Shown here one piece after another: positions 28,392 through 36,954 of a stretch of 64,000 bases of DNA. The position numbers were made by a program, and so were the translations under genes. This DNA is from Corynebacterium ulceribovis DSM 45146 (lineage in GTDB: Bacteria; Actinomycetota; Actinomycetes; Mycobacteriales; Mycobacteriaceae), in NCBI RefSeq assembly GCF_000372445.1, contig NZ_AQUY01000003.1:62001-126000 (forward strand), read 5' to 3'. Below the pieces are notes generated by a model. It ran no database searches. It had not been told where the DNA came from and was given only the letters and a program-made list of their open reading frames with translations. How positions within the stretch are numbered: position 1 is the first letter of the stretch; each line of letters begins with the position of its first letter.

Positions 28392-29945
28392 TTAGCCGTC
28401 TACCAGCGAAGATAGGTCTCGCTCCACGACGTAATTTCGGTCCTCCACCGACCCGAGGGTGTATTCCGGCTGGATGCCATACGCCGCCCAGCGTGACCGG
28501 GCTGCCCAGCGCAGCGCCTCCTCCGACGACACCCGGTGGAAGTTCACGCGGAATCCGCCGGTGTACAGGTGCACCAAGGTGTAGCCGCCTGGGTAGCCGG
28601 CGGATGCCCCTAACTCCACGTAGTCGACGTGCGCGGCGGTATCCGGTTTAGTGCGCCGCACGCGATGTGTGTGCCCGGCAGCCATCATGAACACGCCTGG
28701 CGCGCCCAAATGCAGTTTCTGCAGCCGCGCCGAATCATTCGACCGCAGCACGAAGAACGGCCCCGACATATTCGTCCATGCCGCTTCCCGCGTGACCGGA
28801 TGATGCGCAATCATCAACGTTGGCTGGTCCGGGTTCTGCGCCAATTCCGCGGCGAGCTGCCGGAACTGCGAATCTTCAATGATGCCGCCGGAGTTATCCA
28901 ACTGGCACGAGTCCAGCCCGATGACCCGCAGTTTCCCGATTTCAGTGACCCACATTTCTTGGCGCGGCAGCGCAAATACTTCACCAAACGGGTCGTGGTG
29001 GTCGACGGTGCCCGGAATTTTTGGCCAGTCTTCGTAGCCCGCTTCAGGGTCAAAGCTTGGTCGGTGTGGCCGGTCGTGGTTGCCGCGCACCGCGAACCAG
29101 TCGACGCCCTGCTGCCCAAAACTGTCGAGTAGCTCCTTGATTTTCAGGACTTCCCGTGGGCGCGCCTGGGCGGTGAGGTCACCGTTGACAAGGAGCTTTT
29201 TGACGCCTTGGAGCTTCAATTCCTCCAACATTCCTCGGACCATGACTTCCGGGTAAGGATTGGCGCCTTCTTCTCGAATATCCGGCAGCGGCATATCACC
29301 GACAAGTTGGCCTTGTTCGTCTTCGCCGATGTGGGTGTCGTTGGCGATAGCAATAGTGGTGATGTAGTCGCCGGGGACTTTCGGCAGGGTCCGGATGCGG
29401 CCCAGCTGTTCCGGGGAGCCCGCCTTCCGGGTGACTGTCAGTCCTGGTGTGGCAATGGCGCCTTCGGAGGAGCATTCAAAGTCATATTCGGTGTCGGCTT
29501 CAAGGCCAACGATGGTGGCGAAGTGGTAGCCACGTTTGATCGGGTCGTCGTGGACGATCCGCAGTGGTTCGCCGACTTTAGCCATCCGGACAACGCTCGT
29601 CGTTGCGACGGTGTCTTTGACTTTGCCGAAGCGGGTGGAGCGGCCCGGGTAGGTTGCCCAGCAGAAGGTGACGGAATCGTCGGTGACGGTGACGATTTCC
29701 AGGTCGGTGGCCGACAGTGGTTCGTCTGTTTTGGTGCGACGCAGTGTGTCTGGGACAACAGCGCGCAGACCAGTGCCGATGGTGGCCGTCAGAAGTGCGC
29801 CCGCGATCCGTCCGGCGCGCATGGTGGCGCGGGCGGTGCTGCGACGGGTCTGAGCTGGTGAGCTCTTGTCGAAGCGGCGGAAGCCTTGCCGCGCTGGGCC
29901 GCTGTCGCGGGAACCGGTTTCGTCAAAAGAGCGAGGATCAATCAC
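28392..29945 (-). CDS. Calcineurin-like metallophosphoesterase with N-terminal fibronectin-III-like domain
   Basis: The 517-residue protein starts at GTG 29945. Residues about 45-65 form a weak hydrophobic segment after an Arg-rich start (RRSTARATMR), so it may be exported or anchored. A beta-domain at 75-185 resembles the N-terminal domain of purple acid phosphatases. The metal site then appears in order: IANDTHIG, NGDLTA, RGNHDRPH, AHHPVT and AGHTHR. It is thus a phosphatase or phosphodiesterase of unknown substrate. It stands between clpC and lysS, where mycobacteria carry lsr2. Confidence 0.8.
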   Translation of the reverse strand: MIDPRSFDETGSRDSGPARQGFRRFDKSSPAQTRRSTARATMRAGRIAGALLTATIGTGLRAVVPDTLRRTKTDEPLSATDLEIVTVTDDSVTFCWATYPGRSTRFGKVKDTVATTSVVRMAKVGEPLRIVHDDPIKRGYHFATIVGLEADTEYDFECSSEGAIATPGLTVTRKAGSPEQLGRIRTLPKVPGDYITTIAIANDTHIGEDEQGQLVGDMPLPDIREEGANPYPEVMVRGMLEELKLQGVKKLLVNGDLTAQARPREVLKIKELLDSFGQQGVDWFAVRGNHDRPHRPSFDPEAGYEDWPKIPGTVDHHDPFGEVFALPRQEMWVTEIGKLRVIGLDSCQLDNSGGIIEDSQFRQLAAELAQNPDQPTLMIAHHPVTREAAWTNMSGPFFVLRSNDSARLQKLHLGAPGVFMMAAGHTHRVRRTKPDTAAHVDYVELGASAGYPGGYTLVHLYTGGFRVNFHRVSSEEALRWAARSRWAAYGIQPEYTLGSVEDRNYVVERDLSSLVDG

Positions 29946-30061
29946 AACTTCTAACGTTAGGCGCGTCGCGCCCGCCCTGCCACAGTTCGGGTGTGGCTTT
30001 CACCCGGCCACGCGCCACCCAGTCACGGCCTGCCCGGCCACGCGTCGCCGGGCCAGGGCGC

Positions 30062-31642
30062 TTAGCTTTCGCGTTCTGGCTTCACAACTGGGAACAGCAC
30101 CGTTTCGCGGATACCCAGCCCGGTCAGCGCCATCAGCAGGCGGTCAATGCCCATGCCGACACCAGCCGTTGGTGGCATGCCCTGTTCCATGGCCTGCAGG
30201 AAGTCCTCATCCAGAACCATCGCTTCATCGTCGCCACCAGCAGCCAGGCGCGCCTGGTCTTCGAAGCGTTCCCGCTGAATAACTGGGTCCACCAGCTCGG
30301 AGTAGCCGGTCGCCAGCTCAAAGCCGCGCACGTACAGGTCCCACTTTTCGGTGACGCCTTCTTCGCTGCGGTGGTCACGGGTCAGTGGCGAAGTTTCCAC
30401 TGGGAAGTTCTTCACAAAGATTGGGCCGTCCAGCTGGTCGCCGCACAGGTGCTCCCACAGTTCTTCAACCAGCTTGCCGTGGCCCCAACCACCCTTGGCC
30501 GGCACATCTAGGCCAACTGCCGCGGCAATGGCCTTCAGCTCGTCGACGGTGGAGTGGATGGTCACTTCTGGCTGACCAGGGAACTTGCGTGCCAGCGCTT
30601 CATTGAGCGATGGGTACATTTCGATTTCTGGCCATTCGCCGCCGAGGTCGTATTCGGTGCCGTCGGCAAGCGTGACGGTGGTAGAGCCGAAGACTTCCTG
30701 CGCCACTTCCTGAATCACTTCGCGGGTCATCTTCGCGCCAGTTTCGTAGGTGCCGAAAGCCTCGTAGGTTTCCAGCATTGCGAATTCCGGCGAGTGCGAG
30801 GAGTCAATGCCCTCATTGCGGAAGTTGCGGTTAATCTCGAAGACCTTGTCCATGCCACCGACCACGCAGCGCTTGAGGAAGAGTTCCGGCGCAATGCGCA
30901 GGTAGAGGTCCAGGTCCAGCGCGTTGGAGTGGGTGACGAATGGGCGTGCTGCGGCACCACCATGCAGGGTCTGCAGCATCGGGGTTTCCACTTCCAGGAA
31001 GCCGCGGCGTTCCAGTGCGTGGCGCAGGGCTCGCACCACTTTGATTCGGGTTAGTGCGTTTTGACGAGCAGCCTCACGGACGATCAGATCCGTGTAGCGG
31101 TGGCGGATGCGAGTGTCCTCGCTCATTTCCCGGTGGGCAATCGGCAGCGGACGCAGCGCCTTTGCTGCCATGCCCCACTTCTGTGCCATCACAGACAGTT
31201 CACCGCGGCGCGAGGAAATGACGCGACCAGTGACCCACACGATGTCTGCCAAGTCGACATCGGACTTCCAGGCTGCGAGGGCTTCTTCGCCAACTTCAGC
31301 CAGCGACAGCATTGCCTGAATCTGCGTGCCGTCACCGGCCTGCAGCGTGGCGAAGCAGAGCTTGCCGGTATTACGGAAGAAGATGACGCGACCGGCAATA
31401 GAAACGACGTCTTCGGTTTCTTCACCGGTTTCCAAGTGGCCCCACTGTTCGCGAACTTCATGGATTTCATGAGTGCGCGGGACAGTAACTGGGTAGGCGT
31501 CTTGCCCACCGTCCAGCAGGCGCTGGCGCTTGTCGCGGCGGATGCGCAGCTGTTCAGGAAGATCGTCAGCTGCAGCAGCTGGCTGGTTTGCAGCGGCTGG
31601 CTGGTTCGGGTTCTGCTTGGAATTTTGCTTAGCGTCAGTCAC
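30062..31642 (-). CDS. lysS: Lysyl-tRNA synthetase, class II
   Basis: LysS charges tRNA-Lys. The 526-residue protein has an Ala/Pro/Asn-rich extension (residues 1-27), an OB-fold anticodon domain ([21 protein letters not shown]) and a class II catalytic core. The core has motif 2 near [20 protein letters not shown] and motif 3 near [15 protein letters not shown]. This matches the position of lysS near clpC and panC in mycobacteria. Confidence 0.96.
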   Translation of the reverse strand: MTDAKQNSKQNPNQPAAANQPAAAADDLPEQLRIRRDKRQRLLDGGQDAYPVTVPRTHEIHEVREQWGHLETGEETEDVVSIAGRVIFFRNTGKLCFATLQAGDGTQIQAMLSLAEVGEEALAAWKSDVDLADIVWVTGRVISSRRGELSVMAQKWGMAAKALRPLPIAHREMSEDTRIRHRYTDLIVREAARQNALTRIKVVRALRHALERRGFLEVETPMLQTLHGGAAARPFVTHSNALDLDLYLRIAPELFLKRCVVGGMDKVFEINRNFRNEGIDSSHSPEFAMLETYEAFGTYETGAKMTREVIQEVAQEVFGSTTVTLADGTEYDLGGEWPEIEMYPSLNEALARKFPGQPEVTIHSTVDELKAIAAAVGLDVPAKGGWGHGKLVEELWEHLCGDQLDGPIFVKNFPVETSPLTRDHRSEEGVTEKWDLYVRGFELATGYSELVDPVIQRERFEDQARLAAGGDDEAMVLDEDFLQAMEQGMPPTAGVGMGIDRLLMALTGLGIRETVLFPVVKPERES

Positions 31643-31915
31643 GCCTATTTAGGTTAGTGCACCAGCCGGACTGGGGGTAATGGGGCTGCGGCCCGCCGGA
31701 CTTCCAAGCCACTTGAGTGTCCATATAAACGTCAAAAAGCCCAATGATTTAAAAAAACATTTAGCTTTCGTATTTATGTGGATAACGGACAATTCACCTC
31801 CGCGTAACGAGAAACTTAAATTGCGGCAAGCTCGCTCACTTAAAGTCCCTACACGTCGCATTAAGCGAAAACTTAATAATCGCACTGGCGTTTTACACCC
31901 AACTGTGGAGGAAAA
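31643..31915 (+). promoter_or_regulatory. phoX upstream region, AT-rich with ACTTAA repeats
   Basis: This 273-bp gap is distinctly AT-rich, with an A7 tract near 31750. The hexamer ACTTAA occurs at 31814-31819, 31838-31843 and 31871-31876, with spacings of 24 and 33 bp, just before a GGAGG ribosome site at about 31905. Such spaced direct repeats could be operator half-sites, for example for phosphate control, but no known box is matched. One GCTTNTTGACG copy lies at 31730-31740. Confidence 0.4.
31730..31740 (-). repeat. Intergenic copy of dispersed GCTTNTTGACG word
   Basis: An exact copy (N = T) on the minus strand between the divergent lysS and phoX genes, about 90 bp after the lysS start and 175 bp before phoX. 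Confidence 0.8.
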
Positions 31916-34042
31916 ATGGGCCTGAAGGGTCTGAATCTGTTTAAGTCCAGCCGAAGCAACACCACCTGCACCTACAAGTGCGGTGACGCCTGCTGGGGCG
32001 AAGCACCAAACGAGCACTCCGACAACGAGTACTTCGCAGACATGGTGACCCGCTCGTTCTCCCGCCGCGACGCACTGCGCGCCTCCGGCGTGGCCGTCGT
32101 CACCGTCGGCGCTGGCGCAGCCCTCGCAGCCTGCTCCACCGACGACACCAAAAACTCTGCCGACTCCACCTCTTCTAAGGCAGACGACAAGGGCGAAAAC
32201 CTGAAAGACCTGCCAGAAGGCCTGCAGTTCGACATCATCGAACCAAACAAGGAAGACAAGATTGTCATCCCAGAAGGCTACGAGCAGGACGTTCTGATTC
32301 GCTGGGGCGACCCAGTTATCGAAGGCGCACCAGAATTCGACTTCGACAACCAAACCCCAGAAGCACAGGAAAAGCAGTTCGGCTTCAACAACGACTTCGC
32401 CGGCATCCTAGACACCGAAGACGGCACCAAGGTCTACGTGTGCTCCCACGAGTACACCACCGAACCAATGATGTTCAAAGACTACGACGGTGAAAAGCCA
32501 ACCAAGGAACAGGTCGACATCGGACTGTTCGCACACGGCCACACCATCATCGAGGTCGACGAAGACAAGAACGGCAAGCTGACCACCAAGTTCGGCAAGA
32601 AGAACCGCCGCATCCACGGCTTCACCGAATTCGAACTGACCGGCCCAGCCGCTGGCCACGACAAGCTGAAGACCAAGGACGACAAGTCCGGCAAGAAGGT
32701 CATCGGTACCTTCAACAACTGCTCCGGTGGCATCACCCCATGGGGCACCATGCTCTCCGGTGAAGAAAACGTCGACCAGTACTTCGGCGGATTCGACGGC
32801 GTCAAGGACGAAGACACCAAGAAGGAACTGAAGCGCTACTCCATCAAGAAGGACAAGTCCGACCGCGGCTGGGAAACCGTCTACGACCGCTTCGACGTGT
32901 CCAAGGAGCCAAACGAGCCAAACCGCCACTACTACATCGTCGAAATCGACCCATCTGACCCAGAATCCACCCCGAAGAAGCACACCGCACTGGGACGCTT
33001 CAAGCACGAAGCTGGCCAGATTTACATCACCGACGACAACACCGTCGTGTGCTACTCCGGCGACGACGAGCGCTTCGAATACATCTACAAGTTCGTCTGC
33101 GAAAAGAAGTACAAGGAAGGCGACCGCAAGGCGAACATGGAGCTGCTGGAACACGGCACCCTGTACGTAGCGAAGTTCTCCGGCAACTCCCCAGAAGACG
33201 AAATCGACGGCTCCGGTGAACTGCCAAAGGACGGCAAGTTCGACGGTGACATCGAATGGGTCCCACTGATGACCTCCAAGTCCGACGGCAAGCACGAATC
33301 CCACGTCGACGGCATGGACGCCGCCGAAGTCTGCTTCCTGACCCGCCTAGCAGCCGACAAGGCCGGCGCAACCCGCATGGACCGCCCAGAAGACATCGAG
33401 CCATCCCCGAAGACCGGCAAGGTGTACGCCGCACTGACCAACAACAAGTACCGCGGCATGGCCGAACCAGACGGCAAGAAGCAGGACAACAAGGAAGACA
33501 AGGCAACCGACGGAGCAGGCCGCGAATACGAAGGCCCAACCGAAATCGCGCCTGTCACCGAAAACAAGAACGGCCTGGTCTTGGAAATGGAAGACGACCA
33601 CGCCGGCACCAAGGGCAAGTGGAACCTGCTGCTGGTCTGTGGTGACCCGAAGGAGGCATACTCCTACTTCGGTGGCTACGACAAGGAAAAGGTCTCCCCT
33701 ATTTCCTGCCCAGACAACGTTGCCTTCGACTCCTACGGCAACCTGTGGATCTCCACCGACGGCAACGCCCTGAAGTCCAACGACGGCCTGTTCGGTGTGT
33801 CCGTTGAAGGCGAAACCCGCGGCATGGTCCGCCAGTTCCTGACAGTCCCAACCGGTGCAGAAACCTGTGGCCCAATCATCGAAGACAACCGCGTGATGGT
33901 TAACGTCCAGCACCCAGGTGAAGGCGAAGACCAGACCACCGAAAACCCAACCTCCCACTGGCCAGATGGCGGCGACGCGCAGCCACGACCAGCAGTTGTC
34001 CAGGTGTTCCGCACCGACGGCAAGAAGATCGGCATGGCGTAA
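31916..34042 (+). CDS. phoX: PhoX-family alkaline phosphatase, Tat-exported lipoprotein
   Basis: PhoX enzymes are secreted phosphatases that use iron and calcium. The 708-residue protein starts at ATG 31916 after GGAGG. It has the PhoX-family lead with CTYKCGDACW and DNEYFADM, then a Tat signal with SRRDALRAS (Arg50-Arg51) and a lipobox-like AAC at Cys73. The mature part has the family signatures HGFTEFELTGPAAGH, NNCSGGITPWGT, EENVDQYFGG, GRFKHEAGQ and NVAFDSYGNLWISTDG. Codon use is extremely biased to C-ending and CCA/GAA codons, a sign of high expression. It lies where mycobacteria carry coaX between lysS and panD. Confidence 0.9.
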   Translation: MGLKGLNLFKSSRSNTTCTYKCGDACWGEAPNEHSDNEYFADMVTRSFSRRDALRASGVAVVTVGAGAALAACSTDDTKNSADSTSSKADDKGENLKDLPEGLQFDIIEPNKEDKIVIPEGYEQDVLIRWGDPVIEGAPEFDFDNQTPEAQEKQFGFNNDFAGILDTEDGTKVYVCSHEYTTEPMMFKDYDGEKPTKEQVDIGLFAHGHTIIEVDEDKNGKLTTKFGKKNRRIHGFTEFELTGPAAGHDKLKTKDDKSGKKVIGTFNNCSGGITPWGTMLSGEENVDQYFGGFDGVKDEDTKKELKRYSIKKDKSDRGWETVYDRFDVSKEPNEPNRHYYIVEIDPSDPESTPKKHTALGRFKHEAGQIYITDDNTVVCYSGDDERFEYIYKFVCEKKYKEGDRKANMELLEHGTLYVAKFSGNSPEDEIDGSGELPKDGKFDGDIEWVPLMTSKSDGKHESHVDGMDAAEVCFLTRLAADKAGATRMDRPEDIEPSPKTGKVYAALTNNKYRGMAEPDGKKQDNKEDKATDGAGREYEGPTEIAPVTENKNGLVLEMEDDHAGTKGKWNLLLVCGDPKEAYSYFGGYDKEKVSPISCPDNVAFDSYGNLWISTDGNALKSNDGLFGVSVEGETRGMVRQFLTVPTGAETCGPIIEDNRVMVNVQHPGEGEDQTTENPTSHWPDGGDAQPRPAVVQVFRTDGKKIGMA

Positions 34043-34104
34043 GCGCTTTCTGGCGCTGGTGCTGGTGTGGCGGCGCTGGTGCGCAGCGCTGGCGCTGACT
34101 CTGT

Positions 34105-34141
34105 AAGCGGGTGGCTAGCTTCGGCTAGCTACCCGCTTTCG
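34105..34141 (+). terminator. Rho-independent terminator after phoX
   Basis: AAGCGGGT(A/G)GCTAGC-type stem of 15 bp (two G-T or mismatched positions) with a TTCG loop, followed by TTTCG. Its sequence repeats that of the clpC terminator at about 32 of 36 positions. Confidence 0.9.
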
Positions 34142-34274
34142 TGTTTGCGCAGGTGGTGGCGGAGCGAGACTACAGCTGGCTGCCAGCTGTCGCTGGCAGC
34201 TGGCGGCCAACTGTCAATTGTCGCTAGCAGCGAGCGATGACTGCTCGGGTTGGGGAGCTAACGCTAGCGAATCA
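34142..34274. other. Intergenic stretch with short palindromes
   Basis: No gene is seen between the phoX terminator and the first large inverted repeat. The stretch is rich in CAGCTGGC/GCCAGCTG and GCTAGC words that pair with each other (34160-34205), which could form a cruciform or a second hairpin. Confidence 0.4.
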
Positions 34275-34343
34275 GTTTGGACAGGGATTTGGGTAATTAG
34301 CTTTGGAAACAAGTCCAGCAAATTCCCCAATCCCTGTCCAAAC
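34275..34343. repeat. 19-bp imperfect inverted repeat
   Basis: Left arm 34275-34293 (GTTTGGACAGGGATTTGGG) and right arm 34325-34343 match as reverse complements at 18 of 19 positions, with a 31-nt loop. There is no T-run and no transposase nearby. It may be the relic of a mobile element, an RNA hairpin or a protein-binding site. Confidence 0.8.
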
Positions 34344-34420
34344 CTGTCGAATAGGCAATCGCGCGGAACGAGAGTGCGCCTCTCCACATCGCACTGCGTG
34401 GCAAAGCACACCAACGGATA

Positions 34421-34492
34421 CGTTTAGCCCGGCGAATCATAAATAAATGGCCCTAAAACAGGCCATTAAACGGACAAAAGCCGGGCTAAACG
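34421..34492. repeat. 13-bp perfect inverted repeat with nested hairpin
   Basis: CGTTTAGCCCGGC at 34421-34433 is repeated inverted at 34480-34492 without mismatch. Between the arms lies a second stem, AATGGCC (34446-34452) with GGCCATT (34461-34467). As RNA this would fold into a long, AT-bulged stem. No open frame is present. Confidence 0.85.
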
Positions 34493-34554
34493 ATCCCAGA
34501 TAGTTATATGTTCAGATAGGCTGCCCATCAAACGCCCATCCGCAGGCCAAGCAA

Positions 34555-34646
34555 GCCCGCCAGACCAATCGCCAGCCGCATCAACCCGCCGCCCGCATCA
34601 GCCCGCCAGACCAATCGCCAGCCGCATCAACCCGCCACCGGCATCA
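34555..34646. repeat. 46-bp tandem duplication
   Basis: Copy one 34555-34600 and copy two 34601-34646 differ at two positions. The unit begins GCCCGCCAGACCAATCGCC and is non-coding. It is next to a second tandem repeat at the panD 3' end. Confidence 0.9.
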
Positions 34647-34648
34647 GC

Positions 34649-34696
34649 GACCCGACTACCGCGGGTCGAGCGGACCCGACTACCGCGGGTCGAGCA
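34649..34696. repeat. 24-bp tandem duplication overlapping the panD stop
   Basis: GACCCGACTACCGCGGGTC(GAGCG) occurs twice, at 34649-34672 and 34673-34696, with one final mismatch. The inner copy contains the last codons and the TAG of panD (34680-34682), so the stop codon region itself is duplicated downstream. Each unit holds a GACCCG…CGGGTC palindrome. Confidence 0.9.
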
Positions 34697-35084
34697 GGCC
34701 GGAGCCTTCCGGCGCATGCGCCGGGTCGACGCCGGCCTCAAGCTGCCGGTTCTTCTCGTCCACGAAAATCACGCGCGGCTCATACTCACGCGCCTCCGCA
34801 TCCTCGAACACGCCGTAGCCAATCAGAATCACCAGGTCACCCGGGTGAATCAGGTGCGCCGCCGCGCCGTTAATGCCAATGACGCCGCTGCCGCGTCGCC
34901 CAGCAATGCAATACGTCGTCAAGCGGTTGCCATTGTCAATATCAACAATGTCAATCTGCTCACCTTCAAGCAGGTCAGCGGCGTCCATCAGGTCTTCGTC
35001 AATGGTGCACGAGCCGACGTAATGCAGGTCAGCTTGCGTCACCGTCGCGCGGTGAATTTTGGATTTCAGCATTGTGCGCATCAT
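34680..35084 (-). CDS. panD: Aspartate 1-decarboxylase precursor
   Basis: PanD makes beta-alanine for pantothenate. The proenzyme cleaves itself between Gly24 and Ser25 ([10 protein letters not shown]) to form the pyruvoyl cofactor. [12 protein letters not shown] at the start, the Tyr/Arg site near [12 protein letters not shown] and [12 protein letters not shown] are all present. The 134-residue length is normal. The start codon directly follows the TAA of panC, so translation is coupled. Its last codons lie in a 24-bp tandem repeat. Confidence 0.97.
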   Translation of the reverse strand: MMRTMLKSKIHRATVTQADLHYVGSCTIDEDLMDAADLLEGEQIDIVDIDNGNRLTTYCIAGRRGSGVIGINGAAAHLIHPGDLVILIGYGVFEDAEAREYEPRVIFVDEKNRQLEAGVDPAHAPEGSGLLDPR

Positions 35085-35972
35085 TTAGGAGTCCTCCCCC
35101 AAGTTCTTAAAGCCAATCCCAATCGGCACTCCAACGTTGTCAATCAGGCGAGTGTTGCCCACGCGTGCGGCAATCAGCAGCCGCGCATCGCCTTGTTCCG
35201 GCGCTTCCCCAAGGTTCGCGCCGCGCAGTTCCAAGTAGTCGACGTCAATTTCCGGCGCCGCAGCCAGCACTCCGCGCGCCGCGTGTAGCACGGCCTCTTT
35301 GCCGTGTTCGGCGGCGTGCGCCCCGGCGGTCAGCGCGGCGGAAATCACCAGCGCCACGTCGCGTTCCTCCTCGGATAGGTAGCGGTTTCGCGAGCTCATC
35401 GCCAGCCCGTCTGCCTCCCGAATAACCGGCACGCCATGCACTTTTATTCCCATGTTCAGGTCGGTCACCATTTGCTGCATCAAAATCAGCTGCTGGTAGT
35501 CCTTTTCACCGAAGTACACGTCAGTTGGCCCAACAATGTTCAGCAGTTTGTTCACGACGGTCAGCGCGCCCGCGAAGTGGGTTGGCCGGGTGGCGCCCTC
35601 TAGTTCAGCGCCGAGTGGCCCGGGTTGCACGGTGGTGCGGAAGCCATTCGGGTACATTTCGGCGGCGTTCGGCGCGAAGACGAGGTCTGCTCCAGCGGCT
35701 TTCAGCTTGGCGACGTCGTCGTCCAGGGTGCGTGGGTAGGCGTCGAAGTCTTCACCTTCGGCGAACTGCAGTGGGTTGACGAAGATGCTGACCACGACGG
35801 TGACGTTCCATTGTTGTTGCGCCGCCCGCACGAGTGCGATGTGTCCGGCGTGCAGTGCGCCCATGGTGGGGACGAGTGCGACGGGCCGCCCGGTTTTGCG
35901 TAGCGCCCGTGTGACCTGCGACAGCCCTGCAATGTCGTGGTACACAGTTGCTTGGCCGGGGGTGTAGCTCAT
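35085..35972 (-). CDS. panC: Pantothenate synthetase
   Basis: PanC joins pantoate and beta-alanine using ATP. The 295-residue protein has VPTMGALHAGHIALVR near residue 34 (ATP HIGH-like motif), FVNPLQF near 64, YFGEKDYQQL near 150 and the KMS-like MSSRNRYLS near 195. It sits between a DUF2520 gene and panD in a leftward operon, as in mycobacteria. Confidence 0.97.
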   Translation of the reverse strand: MSYTPGQATVYHDIAGLSQVTRALRKTGRPVALVPTMGALHAGHIALVRAAQQQWNVTVVVSIFVNPLQFAEGEDFDAYPRTLDDDVAKLKAAGADLVFAPNAAEMYPNGFRTTVQPGPLGAELEGATRPTHFAGALTVVNKLLNIVGPTDVYFGEKDYQQLILMQQMVTDLNMGIKVHGVPVIREADGLAMSSRNRYLSEEERDVALVISAALTAGAHAAEHGKEAVLHAARGVLAAAPEIDVDYLELRGANLGEAPEQGDARLLIAARVGNTRLIDNVGVPIGIGFKNLGEDS

Positions 35973-36027
35973 GACGGTCCTCGTTTGTGATTGGCGGGTG
36001 TATCGGGGCTAGTGTAGCGCCCCAATA

Positions 36028-36038
36028 CGTCAATAAGC
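36028..36038 (-). repeat. Intergenic copy of dispersed GCTTNTTGACG word
   Basis: An exact copy (N = A) in the 66-bp gap between panC and the DUF2520 gene, ending right at the DUF2520 stop codon. A second exact copy in the opposite orientation lies 97 bp away (36125-36135). Confidence 0.8.
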
Positions 36039-36953
36039 CTATTTATCCAGGTCGGACGCGGTGTGGTCGTCGTTGTTTTGGCGCGCCGTGTGGGCCGAGA
36101 GGTTGCGGTAGGCGTCCGCGATGTGCTTGTTGACGTTGTGGAGCGACTCGATGTGCCGCCGGACGGTGTCAATGTCGCGGCGGGCAACGGGCCCAGTCAG
36201 CGCGCTCCGGCCCTGGGCGAGCGTGTTGGTGACGGCGGCATGCGCGAGCGGGCCAAGCAGCAGAGCGGCGGCGTCGCGGGTGCCAGTTTCGGTGAATTGA
36301 CCGGGCGGCAGGGCTGCGGCGAGCGCGTCGGTGGCGTCTGCGATGAGGGTGCTGGTCAGGTTCGCGGCGATGGCCATCGCGGCGTGGTAGGTCGTGCGCT
36401 GTTGCTCTTCGATGGGGATGATGCGGCCGCCCATCTGGGTGGCGAGAAGTTCGGCGACGGTCAGGCCGATGTCGTCGGCGGCGGTGACACCCCAGCCGCA
36501 GCCGTCAAGGTTGTCGGTGTCGCGGGTGTCGCCGAGGAACGTCATCGCGGGGTGCATCGCGAGGGTGAGGGCGCCTGCCTGTTCGCACGGGGCCAGTGGT
36601 TCGCGGCCGAGGGCGCCGGCGACGTGCATGACGATGACGCCCGGCCCGAGGTACGGGGCGATTTGCGTTGCGACGGAAGCGATTTGGTTATCGGGAACTG
36701 CGATGACGACCAGTTCGACATCGGCGGCAGCGCGCTCCGGGGTTGCGATCACGGCGCTGGGTATTCGGGTGCGCACATTATTGACGGACTGGGCGGAGGC
36801 GGCCGCGGCATGAGTGACTCGGTGCCCGGCACGCTCGAGACATTCGCCGACTGCAGTGCCGACCCGGCCAGCGGAAATGATGCCGACCGTCAGGGCTGGG
36901 GCGCCGCCGGTACTGGCGCCGCCGAAGCCCGCGCCGCCGGTGCTGGCGGTCAC
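36039..36953 (-). CDS. Rossmann-fold DUF2520 dehydrogenase-like protein
   Basis: The 304-residue protein has an NAD(P)-binding Rossmann start (LTVGIISAGRVGTAVGECLERAGH, preceded by a Gly/Ala-rich tail) and VELVVIAVPDNQIA near 80. It also shows HPAMTFLGD near 138 and a C-terminal helical DUF2520 domain (YHAAMAIAANLTSTLIADA, GPLAHAAVTNTL). The fold is that of ketopantoate reductase and prephenate dehydrogenase relatives. The gene lies directly upstream of panC here and in mycobacteria (Rv3603c), so a role in pantoate supply is a fair guess but unproven. The GTG start at 36953 is 1 bp after the upstream stop. Confidence 0.8.
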   Translation of the reverse strand: MTASTGGAGFGGASTGGAPALTVGIISAGRVGTAVGECLERAGHRVTHAAAASAQSVNNVRTRIPSAVIATPERAAADVELVVIAVPDNQIASVATQIAPYLGPGVIVMHVAGALGREPLAPCEQAGALTLAMHPAMTFLGDTRDTDNLDGCGWGVTAADDIGLTVAELLATQMGGRIIPIEEQQRTTYHAAMAIAANLTSTLIADATDALAAALPPGQFTETGTRDAAALLLGPLAHAAVTNTLAQGRSALTGPVARRDIDTVRRHIESLHNVNKHIADAYRNLSAHTARQNNDDHTASDLDK

Positions 36954-36954
36954 G

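Noticed and set aside
31680..31925. An 81-codon frame upstream of phoX
   Set aside because: It overlaps the phoX start and ribosome site, sits in AT-rich promoter DNA and has no ribosome site of its own.
34275..34343. Insertion sequence ends
   Set aside because: The arms are only 31 bp apart, with no transposase and no visible target duplication.
34218..34427. Overlapping frames on both strands in the phoX-panD gap
   Set aside because: They coincide with a 19-bp inverted repeat, lack ribosome sites and show no protein-like composition.
34555..34696. Possible CRISPR array
   Set aside because: The repeats are directly adjacent, without spacers, and only two copies each; they are simple tandem duplications. 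No CRISPR array was seen anywhere in the window.
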